Below, piece after piece: positions 28,901-42,700 of a DNA stretch of 64,000 bases (position 1 is its first letter; the number at the start of each line of letters is the position of its first letter). The position numbers were made by a program, and so were the translations under genes. A model generated the notes under the pieces. That model worked only from the letters and a program-made list of their open reading frames with translations. It had not been told where the DNA came from and made no database searches. Source of the DNA: Plumapathes pennacea (taxonomy: Eukaryota; Cnidaria; Anthozoa; Antipatharia; Myriopathidae); contig OZ038464.1 in the NCBI GenBank assembly GCA_964036295.1, forward strand, positions 25,648,508 through 25,712,507, given 5' to 3'.

Positions 28901-31900
28901 TCCCTTCCCAGAGATTGTATATTTACTGTATCATACAGTATGTGGCTTTTTATAACTTTTTATGAGATAAAAGATATTGAATTATCGATTCTCACTACAT
29001 CACTTATAGGAGTTAAAGGTTAACCCAAAAGGTTCAGTTGTAATGTCAATTGTAAATTATGTATGTATGTCACACAATTGGGTGCACTATACAGCTGTAT
29101 GCTGCTTGTGTAATTTCTTCAAGGATCATATGAAAACTGTGGCTTTTCTTTCCTTTATTAAGGTGGACTTGCATACTACAGTCATGATTATGATACAACT
29201 GTGTTCTCAACTCAGGATCAGCTGGCACGTGCAGATTACATGGGTAAGTTTTGTGTGTACTGTAGCACATCTCAGGAGTGACATCTTCTCCTTCAGTTTC
29301 TTACCAGAGAGATAAGTCGTACAGTAATGAGAACTTGGCTTTTGATATGTACTGTAGCTTGCTGATCAAACTATCAGTTCTCAGTACATCACTCACACAT
29401 TTTCTTCTGAAGAAATGTTTTGCACACAGCTGTTGTGTATGGGTCATATTGTGGAGGTAGCTGATGACCAGCTTGTATATGCAGTACAGAGTTATACAGT
29501 CAATAGATATGGGTTTACCTCGGATTACTTTTAGCTACTTTTACAGTATATGTAGCATTACCAAAGTTTGACTTGTTTATACAGTACTGTATAGCAGGGG
29601 GCAGACCCAGAAGGGTTTCCAATAGTTTACTCAAACCAGTCAGATTCCCAGCTTCCAAAGGGTGTTTTAGAGAGGATTTTCCCTCCAGGGTTGCATGCAT
29701 TACTCGGACCCCACAGGGGCTCAGACTTTTACCTGGATATTTTCTCTCTCTGTAGTGGACATATTTCTTGGGTCTTGATTTTTTGCGTTGTGCCACAGGT
29801 TATGCGGTGGTGGGAGGCCATTTTTCCAAACCTTCCAGTTTGGGTGAGTTGACTGATCTATCAGAGAGATGTTCATGGAGCAGAGACGATACACATAGAG
29901 GCTCTTTTGCGTCAAAGACCGCAAGATCCTAAGAATAACCGTCCATTTGGAAGGGAAAACGAGAAGCTGTGTATTCTGGAAGTATTGCCTAATGAACGCG
30001 CATAGCTGCTAAAATTTCACTGAAGTTCAAGCAACTTTGTTGAAACTTTGCAACTTTGAAGGTTTTTGAAACGACGAAAAAACTTTTACATGTTTGCAGC
30101 GATGCAAATATTGCGAAAACTTGTTGTTAACGGGATGTCACAAAATTTGACGCAACATCATATCGTCACAAATCGTCGTTTAACATCTTTGCTTGTAGTA
30201 TCACCTTTATGAGGCACGTTTCTGATGACGCCGAATGTGATGTTATTTCTTCTTCTTATTCCTTCTTTGATTTGTAAACAGAGTTTGTTGGAGGAGCACC
30301 CAGAGCTGAAAATGTCAAAGGAAAGGTAAAGAGATATTTAGTTAACTTCAACAACATGATCATCGTCATCATTATTATCATTTAATCATTTTGTCGTTGT
30401 CATCATCATACTGTAGTGTTCGTGTTCGTGTTCGTGCTCTTGCTCCTGCTCCTGCTCCTGCTCTTGATCGTTTTTATGCTCGTGTTCGTGTTTGTGTTCG
30501 TACTCGTGTTCGTGCTCGTGCTCGTGCTCGTGCTCATGTTCGTGCTCGTGTTCGTGTTTATGTCCGTCTCTTGCCCTCCTCGTCTTGTCATTGTTTTCCT
30601 TGTTATTGTCACGTGTTTGTGTTTTTGTTTTTGTTGTGCTGGTTTGGTTTTTTGTTTTTTATTTTGGGCTCGTTTTGTCCCTGTTAATTTGTTCTCGGTC
30701 ATATTTCCTATTCATGTTCACTAGTTATTGTTGTTACTACATTGTATTTTCTCATCTTGATCTAGGTCCAGATGTACAATGTGCTTTATGATAGTCTGTC
30801 GGTGTCATCATCTCTCCCTCCGCCTCAAAACATTGGCGTATGTATCACAACATCTGAGTATGAACATGTAAACTATGAATCCAACACGTCCATTCCTTTT
30901 TTCCTGTAAAGTACGGCGAAGTTTGCTTATTTGTTGCTACCTATTGCTCATACACTATAAAACGTCGACAAATTTGCAAGTTAAGCCCGGATGGACGAAA
31001 AAAACACGAGATATTTATGTCTGCCGAGCTGTGCAATCATCGTGTTGGCATACTAGACTATAAAATATGTCCAAGATGCTCTTCGAGATTGATTTGCACT
31101 GCACATTGGTTTCGTCGTAGAAAGAAAAAGTATAGACTAAGAAATTATTTGATACCTGTACAGTACATCCAGTGCCATAGTCCCATATCGGGGGGTCCAC
31201 ATCCAGTAACAGCTCATCTTCTCTTTCCAAACTCATTCTGCGCCACGGTGTTGGCGCATCAAATCGAACAGAAAAGGTTTTTTTAAATGATAGAAAAGCG
31301 CAACATGCAAAAAATAACTTGGGAAATCGATCACTCATACTTTCAAGACTCGTTTGAAAATTGTTTATTTTTTTTGCATACAGTTCTCCTTTAAGTGGCT
31401 GTTAGTACAGTAAATATAATTTAAGTTATCTTTTATTTTCAGATCGGTAGCTATTTTGGAAGTGCGCTGTGTGCGGTGGATCTCAATTCTGACGGGTACA
31501 GTTGAACTTTTGCTGCAGTGCTGTGTTCGTGTCGTGTTCGTGCTCGTGTTCGTGCTGTGTTCGTGTTCTTGTTTGTGCTCATGTTCGTGCTCGTGTTTGT
31601 GCTCATGTTCGTGCTCGTGTTTGTGCTCGTGTTCGTGTTCGTGCTGTGTTCGTGTTCGTGTTCGTGCTCGTGTTTGTGCTCATGTTCGTATACTGAGCGA
31701 CGAAAGAAACGTTACACTTAGTAAATTAGTCAAATATTTTTATCATTTTTAATAATAATTTAGCGAACATTTTTTGCCGTTCTCCGGTTGACTTGAGTAT
31801 GATTTTGTTTTATGATTTTTCAAAGCAATCACATGATTACTTTCAACAGGCTAAAAACGGCTCTTTTAAATGATCAAGTTCGTAATTAATTTTGTGTCTA

Positions 31901-32124
31901 TACTGCAGTTACACAGACGTTTTAGTTGGTGCTCCACGATTTACGGAAAGCTTCGATGAAGGCCGAGTGTTTATTTACATCAACAATAGGAAGGTACGAT
32001 TTGTGCTCGTGGAGTATGTCGCTGGAATATTGGATCTTGAGTACTCGTTCTACTTATTCTTCTTTTTCTCGTCTTCCTTCTTGTTCATCCCGACCTTGTT
32101 CTTGTTCATCATCATCATCATCTA

Positions 32125-32199
<75 letters not shown>

Positions 32200-35100
32200 C
32201 CTCGTCATTTTCTTGTGGTGGTTGTTGTTGACAGTTCTTCTATTTTTTTGTTTGTCGTCGTTATTTTCTTGTGATAGATGTTGTTGTTGTTGTTGTTGTC
32301 GTAGTTTGTAGTCAATATTTAAAAGTAAGCAACAACCCTAGCCAAAAGTGCTGGGACACTTAGCAATTTATCTGAAAATTATGATACTTTGACCCTCCCC
32401 GCCCCTCTCCCCCCCATACAATGTTGACTGAGAGCGCTCAAAACGCACTCCCTTTATGCAACATTGCATAGTGGGGGGGGGGAGTTTAAGTTTTGGAAAA
32501 GGAGCCGCTTTCGTTGTTGAACAGAGAGTGATGGTGAAAAATAGCATTTTTTCAGAGTGTCTAACATACTTTTGACCAAGATTGTAGCCCGAAATGTCAG
32601 GCGTCTTCTCGACTCTTAACCCAAGCTTGGGCCGAGGAGACGACTGACATTTCAGGCTAAAAATATACCATTCTATTATATTCCCAGGGCGCACTGAATC
32701 CCAGTGAGACTGTTCTCAAAGGCGACAATGTACCTCGTGCCCAGTTTGGTTCAGCGATTGCTGCTATTGGAGATATAAACAAGGACGGATTTCAAGGTAC
32801 GCAGAGTGATACACAGTACTGTAAAGCCCACGCGGAGCAGTCCCAAAAATGCGTAAAGAGTCTAGCATATGTTGTGGACGGTTGTTCATGAGAATGTTTG
32901 GGTAATGTCTTGGTAAAGTGGTTCAGAATTCGTTAGTGTCCAAGTTCGGCAATCGTTGTAAAGTAATATGTTCTTTAAGGGTGCTGAACATTGCAAATTG
33001 CGTGCGCAGATGTTGGAATAGAAATAAATGTACAAGAAACTCCAAAAAAAAAAAAAATGCAATATTTACGCAGAGTTTTGCGTGAAATCAACAGACCATA
33101 AGGTCTCTTGGTGAAATACGATGTCTGACTGAGCAATGTTGTAAATTTGTGCTGTATAATTGTGCAATGTTGTAAACAGATGTGGCCATTGGTGCCCCGT
33201 ATGAAAAAGACGGAGCTGGAAGTGGTGCAGTGTACATTTATCACGGGACGAGAGAAGGAATAGAAAGCCAGTACAGGCAGGTACGTCACGCGGCTGCGTA
33301 AATCTTTAGAAACCACTTCCCTCAACAATCGCAGACGCTTGCATGTACACCAGTCACATGACCTCGCTCGGCAACCACATGATCATTGCTTCTGTTAAGA
33401 GTGTTCATTTTGGCCACAACTTTGAGTTTCATTTGACAGTTCAGGGGCCAATTCGATAAAACATTTACAAGTTTATTTTACAACTCGGACTAAATTCGCC
33501 ACACGTTAGAACACACTTTAATCCAATACAATGGCCAATTACTGTTGTGGTTGTGCACTGGGAACCTGTATCTGTAATACTGTACAGACCTTTCTGGAGT
33601 AGAGTCCGTTTAGTGGTGTTTGAATAATGGTCTAACTTGTAAAATACACTTGTAAATGTTTATTGAATTGACCCCAGGTGTTGTCAGTTTTCTTGGTTGC
33701 CTGGTTTTCGGGGTCTGATACAGACGGCGTTTACTCTAATCGTCCGATAGTACAGTGTTCTATTGTTCTTGTGTTGTTCTTGTAGGTGTCTTCGTCGTCG
33801 TTGTTGTTGTTTTCATTTGTTGTCGTTGTGTGTGGTGTTGTTTTGTTATCTTTTTAATGTCGTTGTCGTCGTTATCATTGTCGTTGGTTGTTGTTTAGAT
33901 TGTTGTTTAGATTGTTGTTGTTTAGATTGTTGTTGTTTAGATTGTTGTTGTTAATTGACATTGAAGTGGTTTTTGGATGACTGTCGACGGTAATCATGGA
34001 TTACTTTAACCTTTTGGATTGGTCCAAACAAGTTTGGAAGCATTCTTGGCCAATCAGGTCCTAAAGCAAAACCCAACTGTGATTTTCTCACGCCAGCAAA
34101 CAAGTGGTAATGGCGTTTTCTCGCACTGCTGATTGGTTTCTTCTTCAAAGTAAAACCCATGAAAATTACTTTGTCTTCCGATTGGTTGAAAGCGTTTTCT
34201 TACAGCCTCTGCGATTGGCGATGTATACCTGTTTTTATACTGCACCGCTTTGTAAAAGCAAAAAGAGAATTTTTGTTGATCATTGACGTTTGTCTTTTAG
34301 AAAATCCTGGGTTCTTCTGTTGGACAAGCGGGCCTGCAGATGTTTGGGCAGTCCATTTCTGGAAACGTCGATATGGATAACAATCAGTTTCCCGGTGTGT
34401 TGAGGAGTTGTGATTGCGGAACACTAAGATTACTGCAGTTTATTAGGCCCGGGTCAAACGCCGCACTTCACATGAGCCGAACTCAATGCAAATTAGCTCA
34501 AACAATGGAATTGAGTTCGGCTCATGTGAGGTACGGCCTTTAACCCTGGCCTTATTGATTTATTAACACATTTGCTTGAGGTTAAAATGTTCGCGTCTGC
34601 CGCGGGGAAATGGCGGAGAACTTAATTTTGTTCAAGGTCAGGGAATTTTGATCTTGGGCTAGTGGAGAAATAAATCATTTTCAACAAGCAAGAAAACTGG
34701 ATAAAAAAGATTGGAAGATTCAGAAGCAAGCTGAAATTTAACACAGCCATATACCGTTTTCATTTAGTCTCCGAGAGCCTAATCACGTTCAAATTAATTA
34801 CTATCGTGTTGCGCGTACAAATGAAAAGGAGAGCTGCACTCATAATGCGCACTTTTCCCAACAGATGTTGCGATTGGAGCATACGGTTCCGAAAAAGCAA
34901 TCTTCCTGAGGTATGTATAGAGCAAGAGACTTTGACAAGCACAAGTGATGTGCGTCAAGTAGTGAAAACAAGCACAGGATCGAGAAATATGCGCCAAGTA
35001 AAACCGAGCAACGCAAGGGTAGCGCAAGATAGATGAAACGTCTTTATTTCTCTTGTGCTTGTTATCGCCGGCTACTGTAAGTCCGAACTAAATTAAAGTC

Positions 35101-38100
35101 CACTATGACTTGAAAAGGCAGGGTTTTTTTTTTAAATGATTCCCAAGAGTGGAATTTCGAAAGCGATGTGTTTTCAAATGAAATCGTATAGTTGATAGGA
35201 GCAGCTTCCCTGCATAAACTTTAGTTAATTTAACACACTTATTGCCATATTATATCCGGTGACAACCGCAGCAGGCGATGACTTGTCATTTTCTTTGGAC
35301 AAAGATACGGCCGGCACTATACTGATACATCTAAAAAAAAAGTAGTAGATGTTGTGTTCTTTGTTGTAAAAATAAGATTTGTTGCCTTGTACAGATCCCG
35401 ACGGATTATCGATGTTATTGGTAAAGTGACGCTTAGCGAGTCGCGTATTGTTCTGGACAGCAACTCGACGTCATGCCAAGACAAGAAAGGAAATTCTCAC
35501 AAATGGTAACAATTGGCGTTTATTTTGCTCAGCCTCCATTACAATAATTTTATCGGGAATCATTATTTTTGCGATATTGTCTTTGTAAAGGTATTTCGGT
35601 ACCTATTTTTTTACGATTTCGTGTGACCCACTCTACCCAATTAATGATTGGAACAATTAAACAATTGTTTTGCGATTTGTCAGTTTTCTGCGGCATTTCA
35701 CCTAACGGTTTTACCTTCATCGTTTATAAAGTTAATACTTAAAGATCTGGAATGCAATACTTGAATATTTAACAGCATTGCTTCTTCCTTCTACAGCTTA
35801 AAGGTCACCATAACGTTTGAGTTCTTTGATCCAACACGACCAGGAGACACAGGTAAGAATAATTGGATTGAGTACTTTATAGTCTAAGTCAACCAAATAC
35901 TGTAAGCTCATGCCTGTCCCTCCGTTACTTACTCACTCACTTACGCATTACTCACTCACGTACCCACTCACTCACGTACTTACTCACTTGCGTACTTACT
36001 TGCTCACGTACTCACTCACTCACGTACTTACTTGCTCACGTACTCACTCACGTACTTGCTCACGTACTCGCGTACTTACTTGCTCACGTACTTACTCACG
36101 TACTCACTCACGTACTTGCTCACGTACTTACTCACGTACTTACTTGCTCACGTACTCACTCACGTATTTACTTGCTCACGTACTCACTCACGTATTTACT
36201 TGCTCACGTACTTACTCACGTACTTACTCACTTGCGTACTTGCTCACGTACTCACTTGCGTACTTACTTGCTCACGTACTCACTCACGTACTTACTTGCT
36301 CACGTACTCACTTTACTCGTGTACTCACTCGCGTCTTCACTCACTCACGTACCTACTCACTCATTACTCACTTGCTCACTCATTCACACTCGCACGTACT
36401 CACTGAATCATTCACGTACTCGTGTTACTCACGTGTTCACTCACTCACTCACTCTATCTCATAGAGACAGCGTATATTGGATGCACGCGGAACTTATGCT
36501 CAAGATGAGTTATCCATCGTCTCTTTTGTTTCTACCTACAGATTTGACACTTGACTATAAATTAGTACTGGACCGAGGTGTGCCGGAGAATCTGCGTAGA
36601 ATGTATTTCTTAAACGACAAATCTGAAAGAAGTTTTCAAGTCCAGGGAAGCTACACAATCAAGTTACAGAATACACCTGAGAGTTTGCCCGAACTTACTG
36701 TGTACATCATGGTAGGCTTTTATTTTGTTTACGTCTTGAGTAAACAAAACGAATAAGAAAACGATGCCCAATTCACACTGAACACGATACGTAAGACATA
36801 TTTTTATATAGATATCGATGAAATACCAGGTTTTGAGTCTTCTTGACTTATCTGACATCCCCTCAAAACTTTCCACTACTGCTTTCGGAGCAACAGCGAC
36901 TCTGACGATATTCTCACTTTTTTTTGTATCCAAAACAGGAGAAGGAACAGATCGCCGATGTTGTCAGCGAGTTGACTTTTGATCTGACGTTTTCTCTGAA
37001 TAAAACTTCCAGTTGTGTCAACAACTTGTGTCCAGTGCTGAACGACTACTTGAAAAGTGAAGCACGAGCTGTGGTGAGTCTAGAAACAGACAGACAGACA
37101 GAGACCGCCAGAGAGACAGGAAGACAGTAACACACAGACAGCGGAAATCAGACCGCAAAGAAAAAGTCATACAAGAGACAGACAGAGACACGTAGAGGCA
37201 GACAGACAGACAAAGACTAGTAAAAGGACCAAGTACAGTAGAACATCGCAAACTCAAACTTCCAGGGGAAACGAGAAATGAGTTAGCGGGAGTTCAAGTT
37301 AGCCAATAGTAAATGACTGAAAGGGAAATCCAAGGGAAATAGGTTTGAGTTGCAGGTAGCGGGGAGTTCGAGTTAACCGAGTCTGAGTTAGCGGGGGTTC
37401 TACTGTACAAAGAATGGGGAAAAAGACAAAGACAAAAGCAAAGAAACTACAGACACAAACAAGCAGAAAGAATAAGAACAGACAGGCGGACAGTGATAAA
37501 GGGATAGAAAAAGACAAACTGTACAAAGGCGAAACAGACGAATATGCAAAACAATAGGGACGAATCAAGAGAAGAGAATAGCTTTATCAAGAGAAGAGAA
37601 TAACTTTATTAAGAGAAGAGAATAACTTTATTAAGAGAAGAGAATAGCTTTATTAAGAGAAGAGAATAACTTTATTAAGAGAAGAGAATAACTTTATTAA
37701 GAGAAGAGAATAGCTTTATTAAGAGAAGAGAATAGCTTTATTAAGAGAAGAGAATAGCTTTATTAAGAGAAGAGAATAGCTTTATTAAGAGAAGAGAATA
37801 GCTTTATTAAGAGAAGAGAATAACTTTATTAAGAGAAGAGAATAGCTTTATTAAGAGAAGAGAATAACTTTATTAAGAGAAGAGAATAGCTTTATTAAGA
37901 GAAGAGAATAGCTTTTTTAAGAGAAGAGAATAACTTTATTGAGAGAAGAGAATAACTTTATTAAGAGAAGAGAATAACTTTATTAAGAGAAGAGAATAGC
38001 TTTATTAAGAGAAGAGAACAGCTTTATTAAGAGAAGAGAATAACTTTATTAAGAGAAGAGAATAGCTTTATCAAGAGAAGAGAATAACTTTATTAAGAGA

Positions 38101-39677
38101 AGAGAATAACTTTATTAAGTTGTACTGTACTGCATTCTTTATCTGTGACTCTTTCTCTTTTAGGCATATTTCCAGAAAGAGTGTAAGAAGGACAAGTGTG
38201 TCCTCGATTTAGCCCTCGAAGGAAAAATCGAGTATCAGGGGTAAGCGTGTGAATGGAGAAACTTTTGGGGTGAATTAGAATTTAGAAATAGTATATTTTG
38301 GGCAGCATACTCCTACCTACAATTATGACGAGTGCGTCCCCCCCGTCCCCCCCCCTCCGGGGGGGGGGGGGTTTCCTCTTTCCGGGAGACCTACCGTGTG
38401 TAGTACTTGTGTGAATTGCTGAACATTTCTTTGTTGTTGTTATATTTCCCCCAGCGGTCATACACAGCTGAGGATCGGCCTGGTAAAAGAGATGACTGTT
38501 CAGTTGACTGTTGAAAACAAGGAGGTGGACACTGCATACGATGCCAAAGTTATCCTGAACTACCCGTCCTTCTTGGGCTATATCGGCGTTCGATCTGAGG
38601 AGGTATACCACCTCACCGCCCGTCTTTCTTTATGACCCATTTTGCTATCTTCGTTAACTATGACATCAACTCAACAATGACACATTTTACGCTGCCATGC
38701 CCACGCATACCAGAGCTCACAGGGACCAGTGTATTGATGAAATCTGACACGTTTTACTCGTCATTTCTTACTTTGTGTTTTCGTCTTTTTTGTTTTGTGT
38801 TTTCTTCTTTCATCTCCTCTTGTCTCTTGTTTTGTTTGCTCCTTTCTTTCCAGAGACCTCTGTCAGTTCCTTCCCCGTTTCTTTCCACAACCTCTTCTTT
38901 TCTTTTCGTTGTTCTCTTTTCTTCCTCTTCACTCTGACTATTAATCTCTCTTCTCTCTTTTTTTTTTTTTTTTTTTTTCACCTCTTCTCTGTTGCTTTTT
39001 TTCTTCTTTTCTCTTCTCTTTCTGTTCGCTGTTATTAACTTCCGTCTTTCTTCTAATTTAGCGTTTAGTTTGTGAGAAAAGCCAAGGAGAGAACGGTACC
39101 GGAATTTTGACTTGTACCGTAGGTAGCCCAGCCAATCCGTTGGGAGGCCAGTCCAAGGTAAATCGTAAAGAATACATTCACGGGAAAGTTGTTTGCTCAC
39201 ACACACACTACCCTGTTTGTAACAAGCTTTATCACTGGCATGGAACATATAGTACGCACGTTCTGATTGGTCAATTTACCGATCCGTATATTTTCTCAAC
39301 GAAACTTTGTGTTTACATCGTTAGCTTGGTCAGTAAGTTATTGAACCTCGTTTTTTTGTTTTTGTTTTTTGTTTTTTGTTTTTTGTTTTGTTTGTTTTGT
39401 TTGTTTGTTTTTTTTAGTTTTTTTTAGTTTTTTTTTTTTTTTTTGTTTCCCTCACCTTATGGCCTACGTACTTAGCGCTGGGGCCATGAGGCGAAGAAAA
39501 ATCTTGGGAAAAACATCTGCGCACTCGTTCAATAAGATATGTACTTCGGAGAAACAGGACGTAGGCTGGGAGCGTGTAAAGGCCTCTTATCAGACCTCTC
39601 CTGTAGCATAGAAAACAGCTGTAATTTCCACGCTTTTGTCCCATTTCTGTTATGTGTGAGATCCAAATGTTCCAGTG

Positions 39678-39741
<64 letters not shown>

Positions 39742-42700
39742 TATTATTTCTTTCTTTTCACGAGATGTTGTTGTGTGCTTTTACCCTCAGGGAAGTTTTG
39801 GAGTCAAATTTTCAACAAGGCATGTGAAGAATGACTTTGTAATAAAAGTCGAAGCTTCAAGGTAAAACGTTATCATAATTTTTTTTTGTTGATAAATTTC
39901 ATATCTCTGCGCGCCCATGTATTATTCTCTATTTATCCTTGCAGTGGTGTGGTGGAAGATACCAACGAAAAGAACAATAAAATAGATGATTTCCAAGTGA
40001 AAGTCAAGTTTGAAACCGATCTGGAAATGAAAGGGTAAGTCCAGTTAGTAAATGCATGTATATAAGTACATACATGAAGTATCTTTTGACCTGCTGGATT
40101 TTTCAATTTTTTAGGTTTGTTTCTTCTACGTTTTTCTGTTTCTGATTCTTTCTTCCTTCGACTCATAAATCCTACGGATGTGTGCGTGTACGTATTGTCT
40201 AGTTTGACACACTGTGACAGAAGCTCCAGGTCCAGGAAAAAGTCTGGGAAGAACTTATTTTTTTTTAGTTCAGGGAAACGTCAGGGAGCTTCATTTATTG
40301 TTCATGCTGCTCCAGGTTTAAAGACTTTTCTTAAGATGTAGAATATGAGCACTGCAACTGCCTGTAAAAAATAACGCAATCTTTTTTTTTGTCACTGGTT
40401 GTCATTTTTCACATAATTTAACGACGATTACTGTCAGTTACTGGTGTTTTATTAGTGTTCCGACAAATTTCGGACGAAGGGCACTAGTGTTTTTTGGGAA
40501 GTAAAAAGTTGGAATTATTTCGCGTCTTATGAGTGGTGAGTGGTGAGACTGAATATATTCCAGTGAAAATTGTTTATCCAGAAGACATAGGACAGTAGCC
40601 CATAACAGTGCTCTCATAGAGCTCTTTTGTTCTCATATTGACAGCTCTAGCAATCCTGATCAAGTTGTGTATTCCGAGGAAGGCGCAAAGGATGCGAAAA
40701 ACATGCATCAAAAAGACATCGGACCGGAAATCATCCAAACTCTACAGGTATTGCCTTTAAAAATTTGCATATCTATTTTTATTTCGTATCTCGCGATCTA
40801 AAAAGTAAATTGCTCTAAACATAACCCGAAACCCAACCCTATTCCTAGGCCTAAAAAAATATCAAACGCGTACAAAATCTCTAACATAAAAAACTGCATG
40901 CTAAACAAGGCCCATACACAAAAATGCTCTTACATCATGCGATGGTTGACACCAGGGACAGGGTGTAAAATTTGATTTAAGCTAATCTAGGATTAATCAA
41001 TTTTCTTTTCTATGTGCCTTGGTGAAGAAAATGCCAGCTGAATGGTCGTGGCTGAAAACTTTTCTGAAAGTAAACTTAAAATAAAAACTGTGGATTCAAG
41101 TGCAGAAGAATCCTCAACTAAGCCAACCTCAAGCCAAGAAACTCAAACACAAGGACTCGATACTCAGCTATAAGTTTATAAATTTCTTTTTTTTTTCTTT
41201 TCTTTTCTTTCCTTTCCTTTTTTTTTTTTTTTTTTTTTTTTTTTTCATGTAACTTTTTTCGAATGCAGATAGTTTTACATGATTAACAGTCTAACGGTAG
41301 TAACTTATTTCCAGTGGACTTATTACAAAGGGACAGTTAGAACTGAAACTGTATAAAGTCAAATTTCCAGCTATGCATCCTTATTTGTCAACCCTTGTAT
41401 AGATCCGTAATAATGGCCCGAGTCCAGTTGACGGCTCCGAAGTTCAAATCAGCGTCCCTAGTTTCTACGGAAATGTGATTGGGCCGGAGAACTACCTGCT
41501 CTATTTGTTACATGTCGAGGTAAGCAAGTGCTGTAGCTGTACTCGACCATCCATGGCCTTCTTATTGTGTTGGTGCGCTTTCTTGTATTGTACTGTTTGT
41601 ATTCCGCCAAGCAGTTTACGGAAAACAAGGTTTGTTTGTCAGACTGGTTGAAACGTGTAGATCGATTGATTCTTTGATTGGTGGCTCATCATGGATGGAT
41701 TGATTTGGTTGATTGAATGATAGTTTGATTTATTGGTTGATTTATTGATTGATGGATTTATCGATTGATTAATTGAGCGATTGATTGATTAATTGATTGA
41801 TCGATTGGTTAATTGGTTGATTTATTAGTTGATTGACTGATTGATTATTGATTGATTGTCTGTTCAATTTATAAGTTGATTGATACTTCGATTCTCCGAC
41901 TGACTGACTGATTTATTTATTGATATTGCTGTTTGTTTGTTTGTTGGTTGGTTGGTTGGATCATTTGTTTTATTGATTAATTCATTGATTTATATATTGA
42001 TTGCAGCTTACTGGCCCTGGAACCTGTAATGTTACGGTCAATCCCGAGAATATTCTCAAAGAGGTTTGTTCATGCAAACTATTAGAGCGGTTTTCAGATG
42101 ACTGTCGAAAGTAATCGTGTGATTGCTTTGGTTTTGCGTTTGCTACGCTTTCCGATTGGTCCAAACAAGTTTAGAAACATTCTTGACCAATCAAGAGCAA
42201 AAGCAAAACCTGATTGCGATCTCCTCACCGCGAACGCAAGCAAGTGGCGTGCAAGAGCACGTGTTTCTCTGTAGACTTGCTTTACTGATAAACTTTGCTT
42301 GTACATCTTTTCAGAACGCGACAGCAAGACCTGAAAAAGACAACAGACGCCGAAAGCGACGGGAAGTGGAGTCGAAAACACTGGTATACACTATATTGAA
42401 TCAGACGTGGAATTTCTTTCGTATTATACACACGGAAGAAAAAATCTTTTTGTTTGTGTCACACACAAGAAAACACCTTTTTGTTTGTGTTCTTAGGATT
42501 GTCGCACTACCGCGTGCAAGACATTCAAATGCAGCCTGGGTCTGCTGCAAGTCGGTAGCACGGTAGAAATCGAAATAACGGCTCGATTGTGGCAAAGCAC
42601 CCTTGTGAAGGTAAAACAACTTTCAAGACATCATTTGTGTATATCCTGTCTTTATTCCATCAATTATTGGCTCTGTATCTGATTGTTTTTCTGTCTCATG

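Noticed and set aside
30391-30791. Several overlapping ORFs on both strands
   Set aside because: The GTGTTC/GTGCTC hexamer keeps several frames open; compositions are two-residue repeats. The only real coding part nearby is exon 9 at 30766-30837.
35910-36756. 184- and 194-codon Leu/Thr/Tyr-rich ORFs
   Set aside because: They come from the TCACGTAC array. The last part of the longer one overlaps the genuine integrin exon 18 (36542-36711) only because the intron frame happens to stay open.
37568-38119. Regular 22-bp repeats suggesting a CRISPR-like array
   Set aside because: Units are directly adjacent with no variable spacers, and the context is an animal intron. It is a minisatellite.
38754-39248. 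164-codon Lys/Glu-rich minus-strand ORF
   Set aside because: It is the reverse complement of a long pyrimidine-rich intron tract of integrin copy C, with no domain motif.
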